From: E44-bin89 sp034409565
GTDB lineage: Bacteria; Chloroflexota; Dehalococcoidia; Dehalococcoidales; RBG-16-60-22
Reading direction: 5' to 3'
DNA length: 64,000 bases
NCBI GenBank assembly: GCA_034409565.1
Contig: DAOUMS010000001.1
Span: forward strand, 124,001-188,000
Shown here: positions 1 to 7,904 of the stretch, piece after piece
Position numbering within the stretch: position 1 is the stretch's first letter
Layout of the letters: each line of letters opens with the position of its first letter
The notes under the pieces: model-generated
Told to the model about the DNA's origin: nothing
Seen by the model: the letters and a program-made list of their open reading frames with translations, nothing else
Database searches by the model: none
Made by a program: the position numbers and the translations under genes

Positions 1-856
1 CGCTGTCCTGCCAGAACTCCCGCCATTTTTCGCCATCGCCGCTCAAGGCAGCCCATTCTTTGGCGGCGGACAGGTAGCCGATGACGGCCTCAAACCAGAC
101 GTAGATTCTTTTGTCTTCAAAGCCTTCCAGTGGTACCGCCACCCCCCAGTCTATGTCACGGGTAATGGCCCGGTCTCTTAGCCCCTCCTCAAGGTAACGC
201 AGGCTGAAGTTCTGCACGTTCGTCCGCCAGTGCGTCTGCTGCCTTACCCAGTCCAGCAGTCGTTCATTGAAGGCGGACAGCTTGAGGAAGAAATGTTCGG
301 TATCCCGGAAAACAGGCGTGCCGCCGCAGATGCGGCATTGCGGGTCGGTGAGCTCAATAGGGTTTAGCGGTTTGCCGCAGGCCTCGCACTGGTCACCGCG
401 CGCACCGGCAGAATTACAGTACGGGCATGTCCCCTCGATATAGCGGTCGGCGAGGAAACGCTGGCATTTGGGGCAGTAAGGCTGCGACAGCGTGTTCTTG
501 AAAATATAACCGCGGTCGAGCAGGGTAAGAAAGATGTCCTGGGTAACCCGGGCGTGGTTTTCCGTGCCGGTGGTGGTGAAGAGGTCAAACGTGATGCCCA
601 GCCTCTGCCAGCACTCAAGGAACTGCTTATGGTATCTGGCGGCAATTTCGGCTGGTTTTTTACCTTCCTGCTCGGCCTTGATGGTGATGGGTGTGCCGTG
701 CTGGTCCGAGCCCGAGACCATCAGCACCTCATTGCCTTTGGTGCGGTGGTAGCGGGCAAATATATCCGGGGGCAGGTAGGCGCCGGCAATCTGCCCCAGA
801 TGGAGGGAACCGTTGGCATACGGCCAGGCAACGCCGATGAATATTTTCTCGGTCAT
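1..856 (-). CDS. metG: Methionyl-tRNA synthetase, N-terminal part (cut by window edge)
   Basis: Class I synthetase that charges tRNA-Met in the cytoplasm. The 285 visible residues start at ATG 856 with the TEKIFIGVAWPYANGSLHLGQ stretch; the HIGH-type signature reads HLGQ rather than the usual HLGH. The connective-peptide zinc region has four CxxC pairs (CPKC, CPYC, CEAC, CRIC), as in the two-knuckle class of MetRS. The C-terminal part, with KMSKS and the anticodon-binding domain, lies left of the window. It follows the zinc-ribbon gene by 9 bp and probably belongs to the rsmI transcript. Confidence 0.95.
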   Translation of the reverse strand, partial: MTEKIFIGVAWPYANGSLHLGQIAGAYLPPDIFARYHRTKGNEVLMVSGSDQHGTPITIKAEQEGKKPAEIAARYHKQFLECWQRLGITFDLFTTTGTENHARVTQDIFLTLLDRGYIFKNTLSQPYCPKCQRFLADRYIEGTCPYCNSAGARGDQCEACGKPLNPIELTDPQCRICGGTPVFRDTEHFFLKLSAFNERLLDWVRQQTHWRTNVQNFSLRYLEEGLRDRAITRDIDWGVAVPLEGFEDKRIYVWFEAVIGYLSAAKEWAALSGDGEKWREFWQDS

Positions 857-865
857 CAAATAACC

Positions 866-1102
866 TCAATCATGTTCGGGAATGCCAGACTCAAGGAAGG
901 TCAGTATCTGCTCACCTTTTTCCGTTTTGTACTGGGCGTAGCCCTTCTTCAGGCAGCATTCAACGCAGTAGCGTCTCGTTTCCCCTTCCTCGTCTTCAAT
1001 GCCGTCTCTTTCATCGACGGCGAGGTAGCGCTCCGGAAAGGGGATGAGGCGCTGGCACTCATCACATTTTACTTCCCCCAGTGAAATAATCCCACGACGC
1101 AT
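866..1102 (-). CDS. Small zinc-ribbon-like protein, function unknown
   Basis: A 78-residue cytoplasmic protein. It has a CDEC motif near residue 13 and a CVECC motif near residue 46, which would form a four-cysteine metal site, and a charged C-terminal half. The start ATG at 1102 is preceded by GGAGAGGAG, a good ribosome-binding site. It sits 4 bp after rsmI and 9 bp before metG, so it is very likely cotranscribed with two RNA-related genes. I do not recognise a named family. The tight spacing and strong RBS argue that it is real. Confidence 0.75.
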   Translation of the reverse strand: MRRGIISLGEVKCDECQRLIPFPERYLAVDERDGIEDEEGETRRYCVECCLKKGYAQYKTEKGEQILTFLESGIPEHD

Positions 1103-1106
1103 GGCT

Positions 1107-1970
1107 CTAACTCCTCTCCAGACTGTGACACGGATTATTTTTTGACTCCGGGGCCTTGTTCATTTTCAGCCAGGCCCGGTATAGCTCGCGGCGGGAAAGG
1201 CCGGTCTCGCCGGCTACTCTGGAGATGGCTTCCTTTGCCTTTACCCCGCTTTGATACATGTCACGCAGCCGTTTCTCAATATCACTATTTACTTTCTGTT
1301 CCTTTTCTTCTCCTTTGCCTGCGATGACCAGGGTGAACTCGCCTCTGGGCTCGGTGAAGCGGGTGATGGCTTGGCTTATGTTCCCCCGGAACACTTCCTC
1401 ATGAAGTTTGGTCAGCTCGCGGCAGACGGCCAGCTGCCGGTCGCCAAAAACCAGCTTCAGGTCATGGAGCGTCGACTGCAGCCGGTGCGGCGCTTCCAGG
1501 ATGACCAGAGTCCCCATTTCCTGAACTACTGATTCTAATGCCTGCTTTCGGGCGCTGGCCCGGCGGGGAAGGAAACCGAGGTAGAGAAAGCGGTCGGTGG
1601 GCAGCCCGGAGACCACCAGTGCCGTGATGACCGCTGACGAACCTGGTACCGGGACAACCGGAATGCCGGCTTGATTTGCCGCTCCGATAAGCTCGTAGCC
1701 GGGGTCGGATACCCCCGGCATTCCAGCCTCGGAAACCAGGGCCACATCACCTTCCTTCAGGTAATTTAAAATATAGTCAAGTTTGGTTTTTTTATTGTGC
1801 TCGTGATAACTGGTCATCGGCGTCTTAATATCGTAAGCGTTCAGCAGCCGTTTTGTTTTACGCGTATCCTCGGCCGCGATCAGCCTGACTTCACGCAGAA
1901 CTCTGAGGGCACGCAAAGTGATATCTTCCAGGTTGCCGATGGGGGTTGCCACCACGTACAAATTAGGCAT
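1107..1970 (-). CDS. rsmI: 16S rRNA (cytidine-1402-2'-O)-methyltransferase RsmI
   Basis: SAM-dependent tetrapyrrole-methylase-fold enzyme that methylates the ribose of C1402 in the 16S rRNA decoding site. The 287 residues begin with the family signature LYVVATPIGNLEDIT and contain AAEDTRKTKRLL, LVSEAGMPGVSDPGY and PVPGSSAVITALVVSGL, in the expected order and at the usual length. A short C-terminal extension (about residues 230-287) includes a helix-turn-helix-like stretch with GLSRRELYRAWLK. It is first in a minus-strand operon with the zinc-ribbon gene and metG. Confidence 0.97.
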   Translation of the reverse strand: MPNLYVVATPIGNLEDITLRALRVLREVRLIAAEDTRKTKRLLNAYDIKTPMTSYHEHNKKTKLDYILNYLKEGDVALVSEAGMPGVSDPGYELIGAANQAGIPVVPVPGSSAVITALVVSGLPTDRFLYLGFLPRRASARKQALESVVQEMGTLVILEAPHRLQSTLHDLKLVFGDRQLAVCRELTKLHEEVFRGNISQAITRFTEPRGEFTLVIAGKGEEKEQKVNSDIEKRLRDMYQSGVKAKEAISRVAGETGLSRRELYRAWLKMNKAPESKNNPCHSLERS

Positions 1971-1996
1971 GAATGCTCAATTTCCCTAACGTAAAT

Positions 1997-2025
1997 ATTA
2001 TAACCCACGCTTCATAACCTGTCTA
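1997..2025 (-). promoter_or_regulatory. Promoter of rsmI operon
   Basis: On the minus strand TAGACA (2020-2025) and TATAAT (1997-2002) are separated by 17 bp. The predicted start is near 1990, about 20 nt before the rsmI ATG. It lies back to back with the guaB3 promoter. Confidence 0.7.
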
Positions 2026-2050
2026 GCTTGGCCACGGCGGGCGAAATTTC

Positions 2051-2079
2051 TTGACTTGCCATCTGGCTTTTGCTATATT
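2051..2079 (+). promoter_or_regulatory. Promoter of guaB3-type gene, near-leaderless
   Basis: TTGACT (2051-2056), 17-bp spacer, TATATT (2074-2079). The expected start at about 2086 is only a few bases before the ATG at 2090, and no Shine-Dalgarno sequence is present. Confidence 0.75.
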
Positions 2080-2089
2080 CTATATTTAA

Positions 2090-3250
2090 ATGGTAAAGAA
2101 AAAATCGGAACTCCCACAGCACAAGCCACTGCGACGGGCTTACGGCTTTGATGAAGTAGCTATCGTCCCCGGTGACATCACGGTTAACCCTGACCAGACC
2201 AATATCGAACTGACCATCGAGAATTACACGTTCCCTCTGCCCATTATTGCCTCGGCGATGGACGCGGTGACCGACGTTAATTTCGCCGTGAGGCTGAGCA
2301 AGATGGGTGGACTGGCTGTTCTTCATCTGGAAGGGGTGCAGACGCGCTATGAGAACCCGGGCGAGGTGCTGGCCAGGATTGCGCAGGCACCGCCGTCCGA
2401 AATAACCGGACTGATGCAGGAAATCTATGCCGCGCCAATCAAGGAAAACCTGATTGGGGAGCGAATCCAGGAAATCAAAAAACAGGGTGGGGTCTGCGCC
2501 GTTTCGGTGACGCCGGCCAATACCAAGCGCTTTGCCCCGATTACGACCGAGGCCGGGGCGGATATACTGTTCGTGCAGTCCACCGTGACCACAGCCCGCC
2601 ACGTTTCCAAAAGTTACCGCGGCCTTATCTTCTCCGAGCTTCGGGAGATGGTGCCTTTGCCGGTGGCGGTTGGCAACTGCGTCAGCTTCAACGCCTGTCT
2701 GGAGATAATGCGGGCTGGTGTTTCGGCGGTGCTGGTCGGTGTTGGACCGGGTGCCGCCTGCACCACCAGGGAAGTGCTCGGTGTTGGTGTCCCCCAGGTG
2801 ACGGCGACCATCGACTGTGCCGCCGCCAGGGACCAGTACTACGATGAAACGGGCTGCTACGTGCCGATAATCACCGACGGTGGTTTCCGCAAAGGTGGTG
2901 ATATCTGCAAAGCGCTGGCCGCCGGTGCCGATGCCGTGATGCTGGGTTCCATTTTTGCCCAGGCGAGAGAGGCACCGGGTCTTGGCTATCACTGGGGCAT
3001 GGCCCACCCCCACCCGGCATTACCCCGGGGAACCCGAATCAAAGTGGGCACCAACGGCACGCTGGAGCAAATCCTCTTCGGGCCAACGTCTGTAACCGAT
3101 GGCAGCCAGAACCTCGTCGGGGCCATTCGCACCGCAATGGGCGTCTGCGGGGTAACCACCATTCGTGAGATGCACCAGGCGGAGATGGTCATTGCCCCGG
3201 CGATTACTACGGAAGGCAAGTCCTGGCAGAAGGCGCAGTCGAATTCCTGA
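2090..3250 (+). CDS. GuaB3-type IMP dehydrogenase/GMP reductase family protein
   Basis: A 386-residue TIM-barrel protein of the IMPDH/GMPR family. Visible features are the IIASAMDAVTD phosphate region, the catalytic-loop motif GVGPGAACTTR with Cys about residue 224, the IITDGGFRKGGDICKALAAGADAVMLGS phosphate-binding segment, and no CBS domain pair between strands. Length, the missing CBS domains and the ACTTREVLGVGVPQ loop match the GuaB3 subgroup known from actinobacteria and cyanobacteria, for which GMP reductase activity has been reported in cyanobacteria. Whether it acts on IMP or GMP here cannot be told from sequence. It is monocistronic and convergent with the next gene. Confidence 0.88.
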   Translation: MVKKKSELPQHKPLRRAYGFDEVAIVPGDITVNPDQTNIELTIENYTFPLPIIASAMDAVTDVNFAVRLSKMGGLAVLHLEGVQTRYENPGEVLARIAQAPPSEITGLMQEIYAAPIKENLIGERIQEIKKQGGVCAVSVTPANTKRFAPITTEAGADILFVQSTVTTARHVSKSYRGLIFSELREMVPLPVAVGNCVSFNACLEIMRAGVSAVLVGVGPGAACTTREVLGVGVPQVTATIDCAAARDQYYDETGCYVPIITDGGFRKGGDICKALAAGADAVMLGSIFAQAREAPGLGYHWGMAHPHPALPRGTRIKVGTNGTLEQILFGPTSVTDGSQNLVGAIRTAMGVCGVTTIREMHQAEMVIAPAITTEGKSWQKAQSNS

Positions 3251-3269
3251 GAGCGTCCTGCGGAAAGGT

Positions 3270-4028
3270 TTACTCCTCTTCCTCCACATCGGGGGCGGCG
3301 GTCTGTTCCTCACTGATACGTGGCAATAGGGCAGCCACTTTTTTTCGCGGCCGGGCGGCAAAGTCTGAGTTATCGATTATCTGACGCAGTGCCTTCAGTT
3401 TTTCCGCTTGTTTTACGGTTTTCACCGCCACGACCACCCCATCCACCCCTGCTTTCCAGAAGGCCTTGAGCTCATCGCCGTTGACCGATGCCGGCACGGT
3501 CACGAGCAGTGGTCTGGATAAGAGGTCGGCAAAGCGCTGGCAGAGCATGAGATGGTGCCAGGTAACCGTATCTCTCTCCCCCTGGTCATCGGTGAGCAGC
3601 ACGGCGTCGGCTGGCAGTTCGTTTATCGTCCCGACCAGGCCTTCGCTCAGGGATGGCTCGACGAGCAATATTTTGCCCATTTTCTCGGTGCCGGCAAGAC
3701 TAAGCTCTGCATCCAGGGGCAGGACAGCAAAATCGGCACCAGCCTCGACCAGACCTTTTATCGGCTGGCTACCTTTTCCTTCCCGCCAAAGTCCCCAGAC
3801 CGTACCGGGCAAGGCCCGGGCAATATCCTTGCCGGTGTTAATTTGAGTCGTAATGACGGCATCGGCACTGGAGACGTAATCGGCCAGTGCCGCGGTATTA
3901 TCTGATGGCTCAACCCGGGCAACAAGCACCATTTTCAGCCTCACTGAGGCCCGTTTGGTCACCCCGAAGCCCATTGGCGTGGCAACCGTTTCCGCGGTCT
4001 GGGTCAGTCTGTCAATCAGCTTGCTCAT
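3270..4028 (-). CDS. Conserved hypothetical protein, possible TIM-barrel fold
   Basis: A 252-residue cytoplasmic protein of unknown function. The start is taken at ATG 4028 (MSKLIDRLTQTAE), where AGAGAGG lies just upstream; a longer reading to 4106 would run through the promoter. Alternating strand-like segments ending in acidic residues (VLVARVEPSD, AGADFAVLPLDAE, DAVLLTDDQ, AGVDGVVVAVK) suggest a beta/alpha barrel. The C-terminus is basic (ARPRKKVAALL) and then strongly acidic (EEQTAAPDVEEEE). No catalytic motif is recognised. Confidence 0.75.
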   Translation of the reverse strand: MSKLIDRLTQTAETVATPMGFGVTKRASVRLKMVLVARVEPSDNTAALADYVSSADAVITTQINTGKDIARALPGTVWGLWREGKGSQPIKGLVEAGADFAVLPLDAELSLAGTEKMGKILLVEPSLSEGLVGTINELPADAVLLTDDQGERDTVTWHHLMLCQRFADLLSRPLLVTVPASVNGDELKAFWKAGVDGVVVAVKTVKQAEKLKALRQIIDNSDFAARPRKKVAALLPRISEEQTAAPDVEEEE

Positions 4029-4079
4029 GTAACCTCTCTGAATCAGCCGGATAGCCGGATGCCTGAATGACTCTGCATA

Positions 4080-4088
4080 AGTATAGCA
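4080..4088 (-). promoter_or_regulatory. Extended -10 promoter of the 3270-4028 gene
   Basis: The minus strand reads TGCTATACT, an extended -10 element, about 50 nt before the ATG. A clear -35 is not seen. It lies inside the longer reading of the gene and so supports the start at 4028. Confidence 0.5.
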
Positions 4089-4231
4089 CAATGCTGGCTG
4101 CCTCAAGAAATCGCGGCTATTCCAACAGTGATTTTAACAGACTTTCAATATCCCTTTTATGGGGAATTTATGGTGCGGCCTTAAAATTAAAGTGGCAATT
4201 AAAAAACGAATTTAAAGAGGACGGTAGCAAG

Positions 4232-4429
4232 ATGATTAAAACGGTAGTCAGGATGAAAAATGACCAGGTTATGGTCTTTGATGGCAGTGGCGAGCAAATA
4301 CCTGCCTATCAGGGCCAGTATGACCAGGTCAGGGAAAAGATTATCAGGGATGCCCCGCCGGAGGCCATGTTTGTCGACTGGTTCGGCAGCGACGCAATTC
4401 CGGAAGCCGTAAGCAGAGAGGCATGGTAG
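4232..4429 (+). CDS. Small conserved-looking protein of unknown function
   Basis: 65 residues beginning MIKTVVRMKNDQVMVFDGSG. The ATG at 4232 has AGAGGA 10 nt upstream (AAAGAGGACGGTAGCAAG), whereas a longer in-frame reading from 4067 has a non-coding-like N-terminus and no RBS, so the shorter start is preferred. The protein is soluble and acidic (pairs such as REKIIRDAPPEAMFVDWFG) and has no known motif. It ends 3 bp before the HTH gene and is probably cotranscribed with it. Confidence 0.65.
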   Translation: MIKTVVRMKNDQVMVFDGSGEQIPAYQGQYDQVREKIIRDAPPEAMFVDWFGSDAIPEAVSREAW

Positions 4430-4432
4430 TCA

Positions 4433-4624
4433 GTGAGGCATTATCAGCAGGTACGTAACATGCTTACCACCGGAGAAGTTGCCCGTATGTTCAATGTCCA
4501 TCCCAGTACGGTCAGGCGCTGGCACAATCGGAAGCTGCTGAAAGGCTATCGTATTGGGCCGCGGGCAGACCGGCGGTATCGGCGGGAGGACATTGACCTT
4601 TTTCTCGGGAAAGGGTTTAACTGA
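4433..4624 (+). CDS. MerR/excisionase-type helix-turn-helix DNA-binding protein
   Basis: 63 residues containing MLTTGEVARMFNVHPSTVRRWHNRKLLKGYRIGPRADRRYRREDIDLFLGKGF in one stretch, the classic winged-helix DNA-binding domain of the MerR/excisionase (BldC-like) class with the recognition helix at VHPSTVRRW and a wing at GPRADRRYRRED. There is no effector domain. The start is either GTG 4433 or ATG 4460; the latter begins exactly at the domain. The target is unknown. No integrase is nearby, so a phage excisionase is less likely than a BldC-like regulator. Confidence 0.8.
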   Translation: MRHYQQVRNMLTTGEVARMFNVHPSTVRRWHNRKLLKGYRIGPRADRRYRREDIDLFLGKGFN

Positions 4625-4788
4625 AATCATCAACCGGTTAACCTCGCCTGTCTTAATTATCCTCATATCCCCACACATTTATACCACCATAACCCCGCTT
4701 TCCTAGCCAGCTGCAGGGTAGGTAATTCGCCAAATGGCAAATAATATCTTATTATTCTAGCTTATTATGCACAATTTAAGCATGACTA

Positions 4789-4818
4789 TTGACAAGTTTG
4801 GGATTTTTATTCTACAAT
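4789..4818 (+). promoter_or_regulatory. Promoter of the signalling island
   Basis: TTGACA (4789-4794), 18-bp spacer, TACAAT (4813-4818), in an AT-rich 216-bp gap (4625-4840) with no other feature seen. Predicted start about 4825. Confidence 0.7.
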
Positions 4819-4840
4819 TGGCATATAGATAAAGAGGGCT

Positions 4841-5704
4841 GTGGCACTTAAGATGGGGAGTAATGTCACCGTGCACCAAGAGGCCATACTCGATGTGCTC
4901 CTGGAAAAGGTGTATCGGGATAGTGGTTATGATTTCCGTGACTACAAGCGTGGTACGGTGGTGCGCCGTCTGGAGAGGAGAATGCTGGCCGCGAGCGTAA
5001 ATACATATATTGACTACTTGCGCTTTCTGGACGCGCACCCTGAGGAGTACGACCGGTTTGCTGATTGCCTTACCATAAAGGTCAGCAGCTTTTTCCGCAG
5101 TCCGTATACTTACCGGCAGGTGGCAGCATTAACACTGCCGGAGCTGCTGGTGCATAAGAAGGATAAGGGAGAACGCTGCTTGCGGTTCTGGAGTGCCGGC
5201 TGCGCTCGCGGCGAGGAACCGTATTCCATGGCCATCATGCTGGCTGATTTTCTGGGAGAAGATTGCGCCCGCTATGATATTAAAATTTATGCCTCTGATA
5301 TTGGCTATCTCGATTTAAACGAATTGCGTTCCGGCATTTACCTGGCCTCAGATGTTGAAGGCCTGCCCCGTTCCATTCTGGACAGGTATTTTATATCTAC
5401 GGGAGATAACTATGAGGTGAGGGAAGATATCAGGCAGATGGTCCGCTTTTTCCATTTCGACCTTACTTCGGTGGATGGACCGCCATTGCCGGAGATGGAC
5501 TGCATTTTCTGTTGTAACGTTCTGATTTATTTTCAAAGGCAGCTCCAGGAGAGGGTGCTGGACAGGCTTTATAATTCGCTGGCCTCGTCCGGATATCTCG
5601 TTCTGGGTGAGGTGGAGACGCCGACGGTCACCCTGCTGGAGAAACTGGAATGCCTTGATGGTAAGGCGAAGATATATAAGAAGGTTAATGTCAGCTGTGA
5701 GTGA
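4841..5704 (+). CDS. cheR: CheR-type protein-glutamate O-methyltransferase
   Basis: 287 residues with the two CheR parts: an N-terminal helical domain (about 15-85, SGYDFRDYKRGTVVRRLERRM) and a SAM-dependent methyltransferase domain with FWSAGCARGEEPYSMAIML (SAM loop), IKIYASDIG and DCIFCCNVLIYF. CheR transfers methyl groups from SAM to glutamates of chemoreceptors. No receptor, CheA, CheW or CheB is encoded in the window. The next gene is a kinase with a Glu-rich coiled coil of the kind found in CheB/CheR-PAS fusion proteins, so the kinase may be the substrate (inference). Start is GTG 4841 or ATG 4853; GAGGG lies at 4834-4838. Confidence 0.92.
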   Translation: MALKMGSNVTVHQEAILDVLLEKVYRDSGYDFRDYKRGTVVRRLERRMLAASVNTYIDYLRFLDAHPEEYDRFADCLTIKVSSFFRSPYTYRQVAALTLPELLVHKKDKGERCLRFWSAGCARGEEPYSMAIMLADFLGEDCARYDIKIYASDIGYLDLNELRSGIYLASDVEGLPRSILDRYFISTGDNYEVREDIRQMVRFFHFDLTSVDGPPLPEMDCIFCCNVLIYFQRQLQERVLDRLYNSLASSGYLVLGEVETPTVTLLEKLECLDGKAKIYKKVNVSCE

Positions 5705-5723
5705 AATACAAGGAGAAGCGAAG

Positions 5724-7178
5724 ATGAAGCAAAATTCGGTTTTGTCAGAGGGGGAAATATCCCGAAAAGCCGGTGCTATTAAAACTCTCGCCTTGGGTTT
5801 CTTCGGTACCATGGTACTGGGTGAGATTATAGTTATCGTCCTTTGGCGGCTCAATCCATCGTTTCCTGTTATCCCACTTACCTTGGTATTTGTGGCTGGA
5901 ATACTCATCGCCTTAATATCTTACTGGTTGGTTAAGGTTAATAGGGTTAAAACGGCTGGCTACTTTTTCATTATTTCTCTATTAATAGACAGCACTGTTA
6001 TCACTTCTCTATTCGGTGGATTCCTCGGCCCAATGGCGATAACCTATCTTTTTTCCATTCTGGCTGCGGGTATGGTAATAGGTATAAATGCTGGCTTCTT
6101 TATTGCTACTCTGGCGGCAATCTTTTACCTAACCATGATGGGGTTAGAGCGAACTGGTCTCATCCCGCAACTAATTCCGCCGGAGAATCAAGGATTTGTC
6201 CTCCCTTACCTGACTGTGGTAGTTAGGGTGGTGCTCTTTTATTTGATTGCTTTCATGAGCTGGTTTGCCGCCAGCGGGCTGCACCGGGCCCTGCAGAATG
6301 TCCGCCGCTATGCGGCGGAACTGCAAACGACCAATGAGAAGCTCGTAGCCAGTGAAGAAGAACTAAGAGCCTCCAATGAGGAGCTTCAGGCAACCGAGGA
6401 AGAACTGCGTGCCAGCAATGAAGAACTACAGGCAGCCAACGAAGAACTGAGGGACGCGCAGGAGCAGTTGGTCCGCTCGGAGCGGCTGGCGGCGGTAGGT
6501 CAGCTGGCAGGAGGCGTTGGTCACGAGCTCAGAAACCCGCTTGGTGCCATCAAGAACGCTGTTTACTATATCCGGGGTAAATTGACGGCAAGTGAGCTGG
6601 CGGAGCAAGCACCGCGGGTAATGGAGTTCCTTGACATCGTGGACGATGAGATTAATGCTTCCAACAAGATTATCAATGACCTGCTCGGGTTTTCGCGCGT
6701 CGGCAAGCCGGCGGTTACGCCCACGACGATGAGCAAGGTAATCAAAGACACCCTGGCCCGGGTGGCGATACCGGAAAATATTGAACTGAATGAGAATCTG
6801 GGCTCTGATGCGAAGGAGATTGCGGTAGACCCGGGGCAGATTCAGCAGGTGCTGATTAACGTGATTACCAATGCCGTGCAGGCAATGCCGGAAGGTGGCA
6901 AATTAACCGTAGGCACCAGAGAGAAAAATGGTTTCCAGGAGATAGATATAACCGATACTGGCAGCGGCATAGCTGGTGAAGTCAAGGGCAAGATTTTTGA
7001 ACCTCTGTTTACGACGAGGGCAAAAGGTATCGGCCTGGGGCTGGCCGTCAGCAAGTCGATAATTGACCGTCATGGCGGGCAAATTGAAGTCAAAAGCGTG
7101 GCCGGCAAAGGGACAACGTTTACCATCAAGTTGCCGCTGGGAACACCGGTTCAGGAGGGCAGCATTGAAAAGCAATAA
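5724..7178 (+). CDS. Membrane sensor histidine kinase with Glu-rich coiled coil
   Basis: 484 residues from ATG 5724 (AAGGAG upstream); an upstream in-frame extension overlaps cheR and looks non-coding. Order of parts: about six membrane segments (20-185) with little outside the membrane; a coiled coil (about 200-255) made of repeated EELRASNEEL/EELQATEEEL units; a HisKA domain with the phospho-accepting His about 267 in GHELRNPLGAIKN; and an HATPase domain with INVITNAVQAMPEGG (N box), DTGSGI (G1), FEPLFTTRAKGIGLGLAV (F/G2). It overlaps the downstream receiver gene by 14 nt, so the two are translationally coupled and are likely partners. The signal is unknown, but an integral-membrane sensor is implied. 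Confidence 0.92.
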   Translation: MKQNSVLSEGEISRKAGAIKTLALGFFGTMVLGEIIVIVLWRLNPSFPVIPLTLVFVAGILIALISYWLVKVNRVKTAGYFFIISLLIDSTVITSLFGGFLGPMAITYLFSILAAGMVIGINAGFFIATLAAIFYLTMMGLERTGLIPQLIPPENQGFVLPYLTVVVRVVLFYLIAFMSWFAASGLHRALQNVRRYAAELQTTNEKLVASEEELRASNEELQATEEELRASNEELQAANEELRDAQEQLVRSERLAAVGQLAGGVGHELRNPLGAIKNAVYYIRGKLTASELAEQAPRVMEFLDIVDDEINASNKIINDLLGFSRVGKPAVTPTTMSKVIKDTLARVAIPENIELNENLGSDAKEIAVDPGQIQQVLINVITNAVQAMPEGGKLTVGTREKNGFQEIDITDTGSGIAGEVKGKIFEPLFTTRAKGIGLGLAVSKSIIDRHGGQIEVKSVAGKGTTFTIKLPLGTPVQEGSIEKQ

Positions 7179-7902
7179 AAGACCAACCAATATTCTGGTC
7201 GTGGACGACCTGCGCAGCATGCGGCTGACGCTTGGTGGCATACTGGAGGACGAAGGGTATAGCGTCACGACCGTGGAAGATGGCTATCAGGCCATAGAGG
7301 CGGTGAGGAAGAAGCACTTTGACTCCATTTTTATCGATATCAAGATGCCGGGGATAGACGGTGTGCAGACCTACCGGGAAATTAAAAAGATAGACCCTGA
7401 TGCCGCCGTGGTGATGATGACCGCCTACTCCGTGGAAGACCTCGTCAAAGAAGCCCTGGAAGAAGGTGCCCATGCCATTATCTACAAGCCGTTCGATATC
7501 AACATGGTCATCGCTATTATTGAAGAACTGCTGACCAGGAAAACGCTGGTGCTTGTGGTCGATGACCATGGTGCCGACCGGGAGACATTGAAGGTAATCC
7601 TTGAGGAAAAGGGGTACCGGGTCGCCACGGCGGCTGATGGTACCGAGGCCATCGCTATGGTCAAGAGCCGGCATTATGACATCGTATTTCTGGATATCAG
7701 GCTGCCCGATATGACCGGTTTTGAGACCTTTGAACAGATGAAAAAGATAGACCCGCAGGCAACGGTGATAATGATGACTGGCTATGCTGAGGAAGAGCTG
7801 ATTCAGAGCGCCGTCGGGGCTGGTGCCTATACCTATCTGTACAAGCCCTTTGATATGGAAAAGGTAATCACTCTGGTTGAGACAATATCCAGGGAGAAAT
7901 AA
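7165..7902 (+). CDS. Tandem double-receiver (REC-REC) response regulator
   Basis: 245 residues made almost only of two receiver domains. The first (about 9-122) has VVDD, phospho-acceptor Asp about 58 (IFIDIKMPG), T in MMTAYS and K in YKPFD. The second (about 128-243) has VVDDH, Asp about 177 (VFLDIRLPD), MMTGYA and YKPFD. There is no output domain, so it probably passes phosphate on or binds a partner. The start is TTG 7165, because AGGAGGG sits 5 nt upstream inside the end of the kinase gene; an upstream start would lie deep in the kinase. Confidence 0.88.
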   Translation: MKSNKRPTNILVVDDLRSMRLTLGGILEDEGYSVTTVEDGYQAIEAVRKKHFDSIFIDIKMPGIDGVQTYREIKKIDPDAAVVMMTAYSVEDLVKEALEEGAHAIIYKPFDINMVIAIIEELLTRKTLVLVVDDHGADRETLKVILEEKGYRVATAADGTEAIAMVKSRHYDIVFLDIRLPDMTGFETFEQMKKIDPQATVIMMTGYAEEELIQSAVGAGAYTYLYKPFDMEKVITLVETISREK

Positions 7903-7904
7903 AA

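Noticed and set aside
2012..3013. A 333-codon minus-strand frame
   Set aside because: Antisense to the guaB3-type gene, with no family motifs and a His/Arg-rich composition typical of shadows.
4433..4624. Phage excisionase interpretation of the small MerR-type HTH gene
   Set aside because: No integrase, attachment repeat or phage gene is nearby, so a chromosomal BldC-like regulator is the simpler reading.
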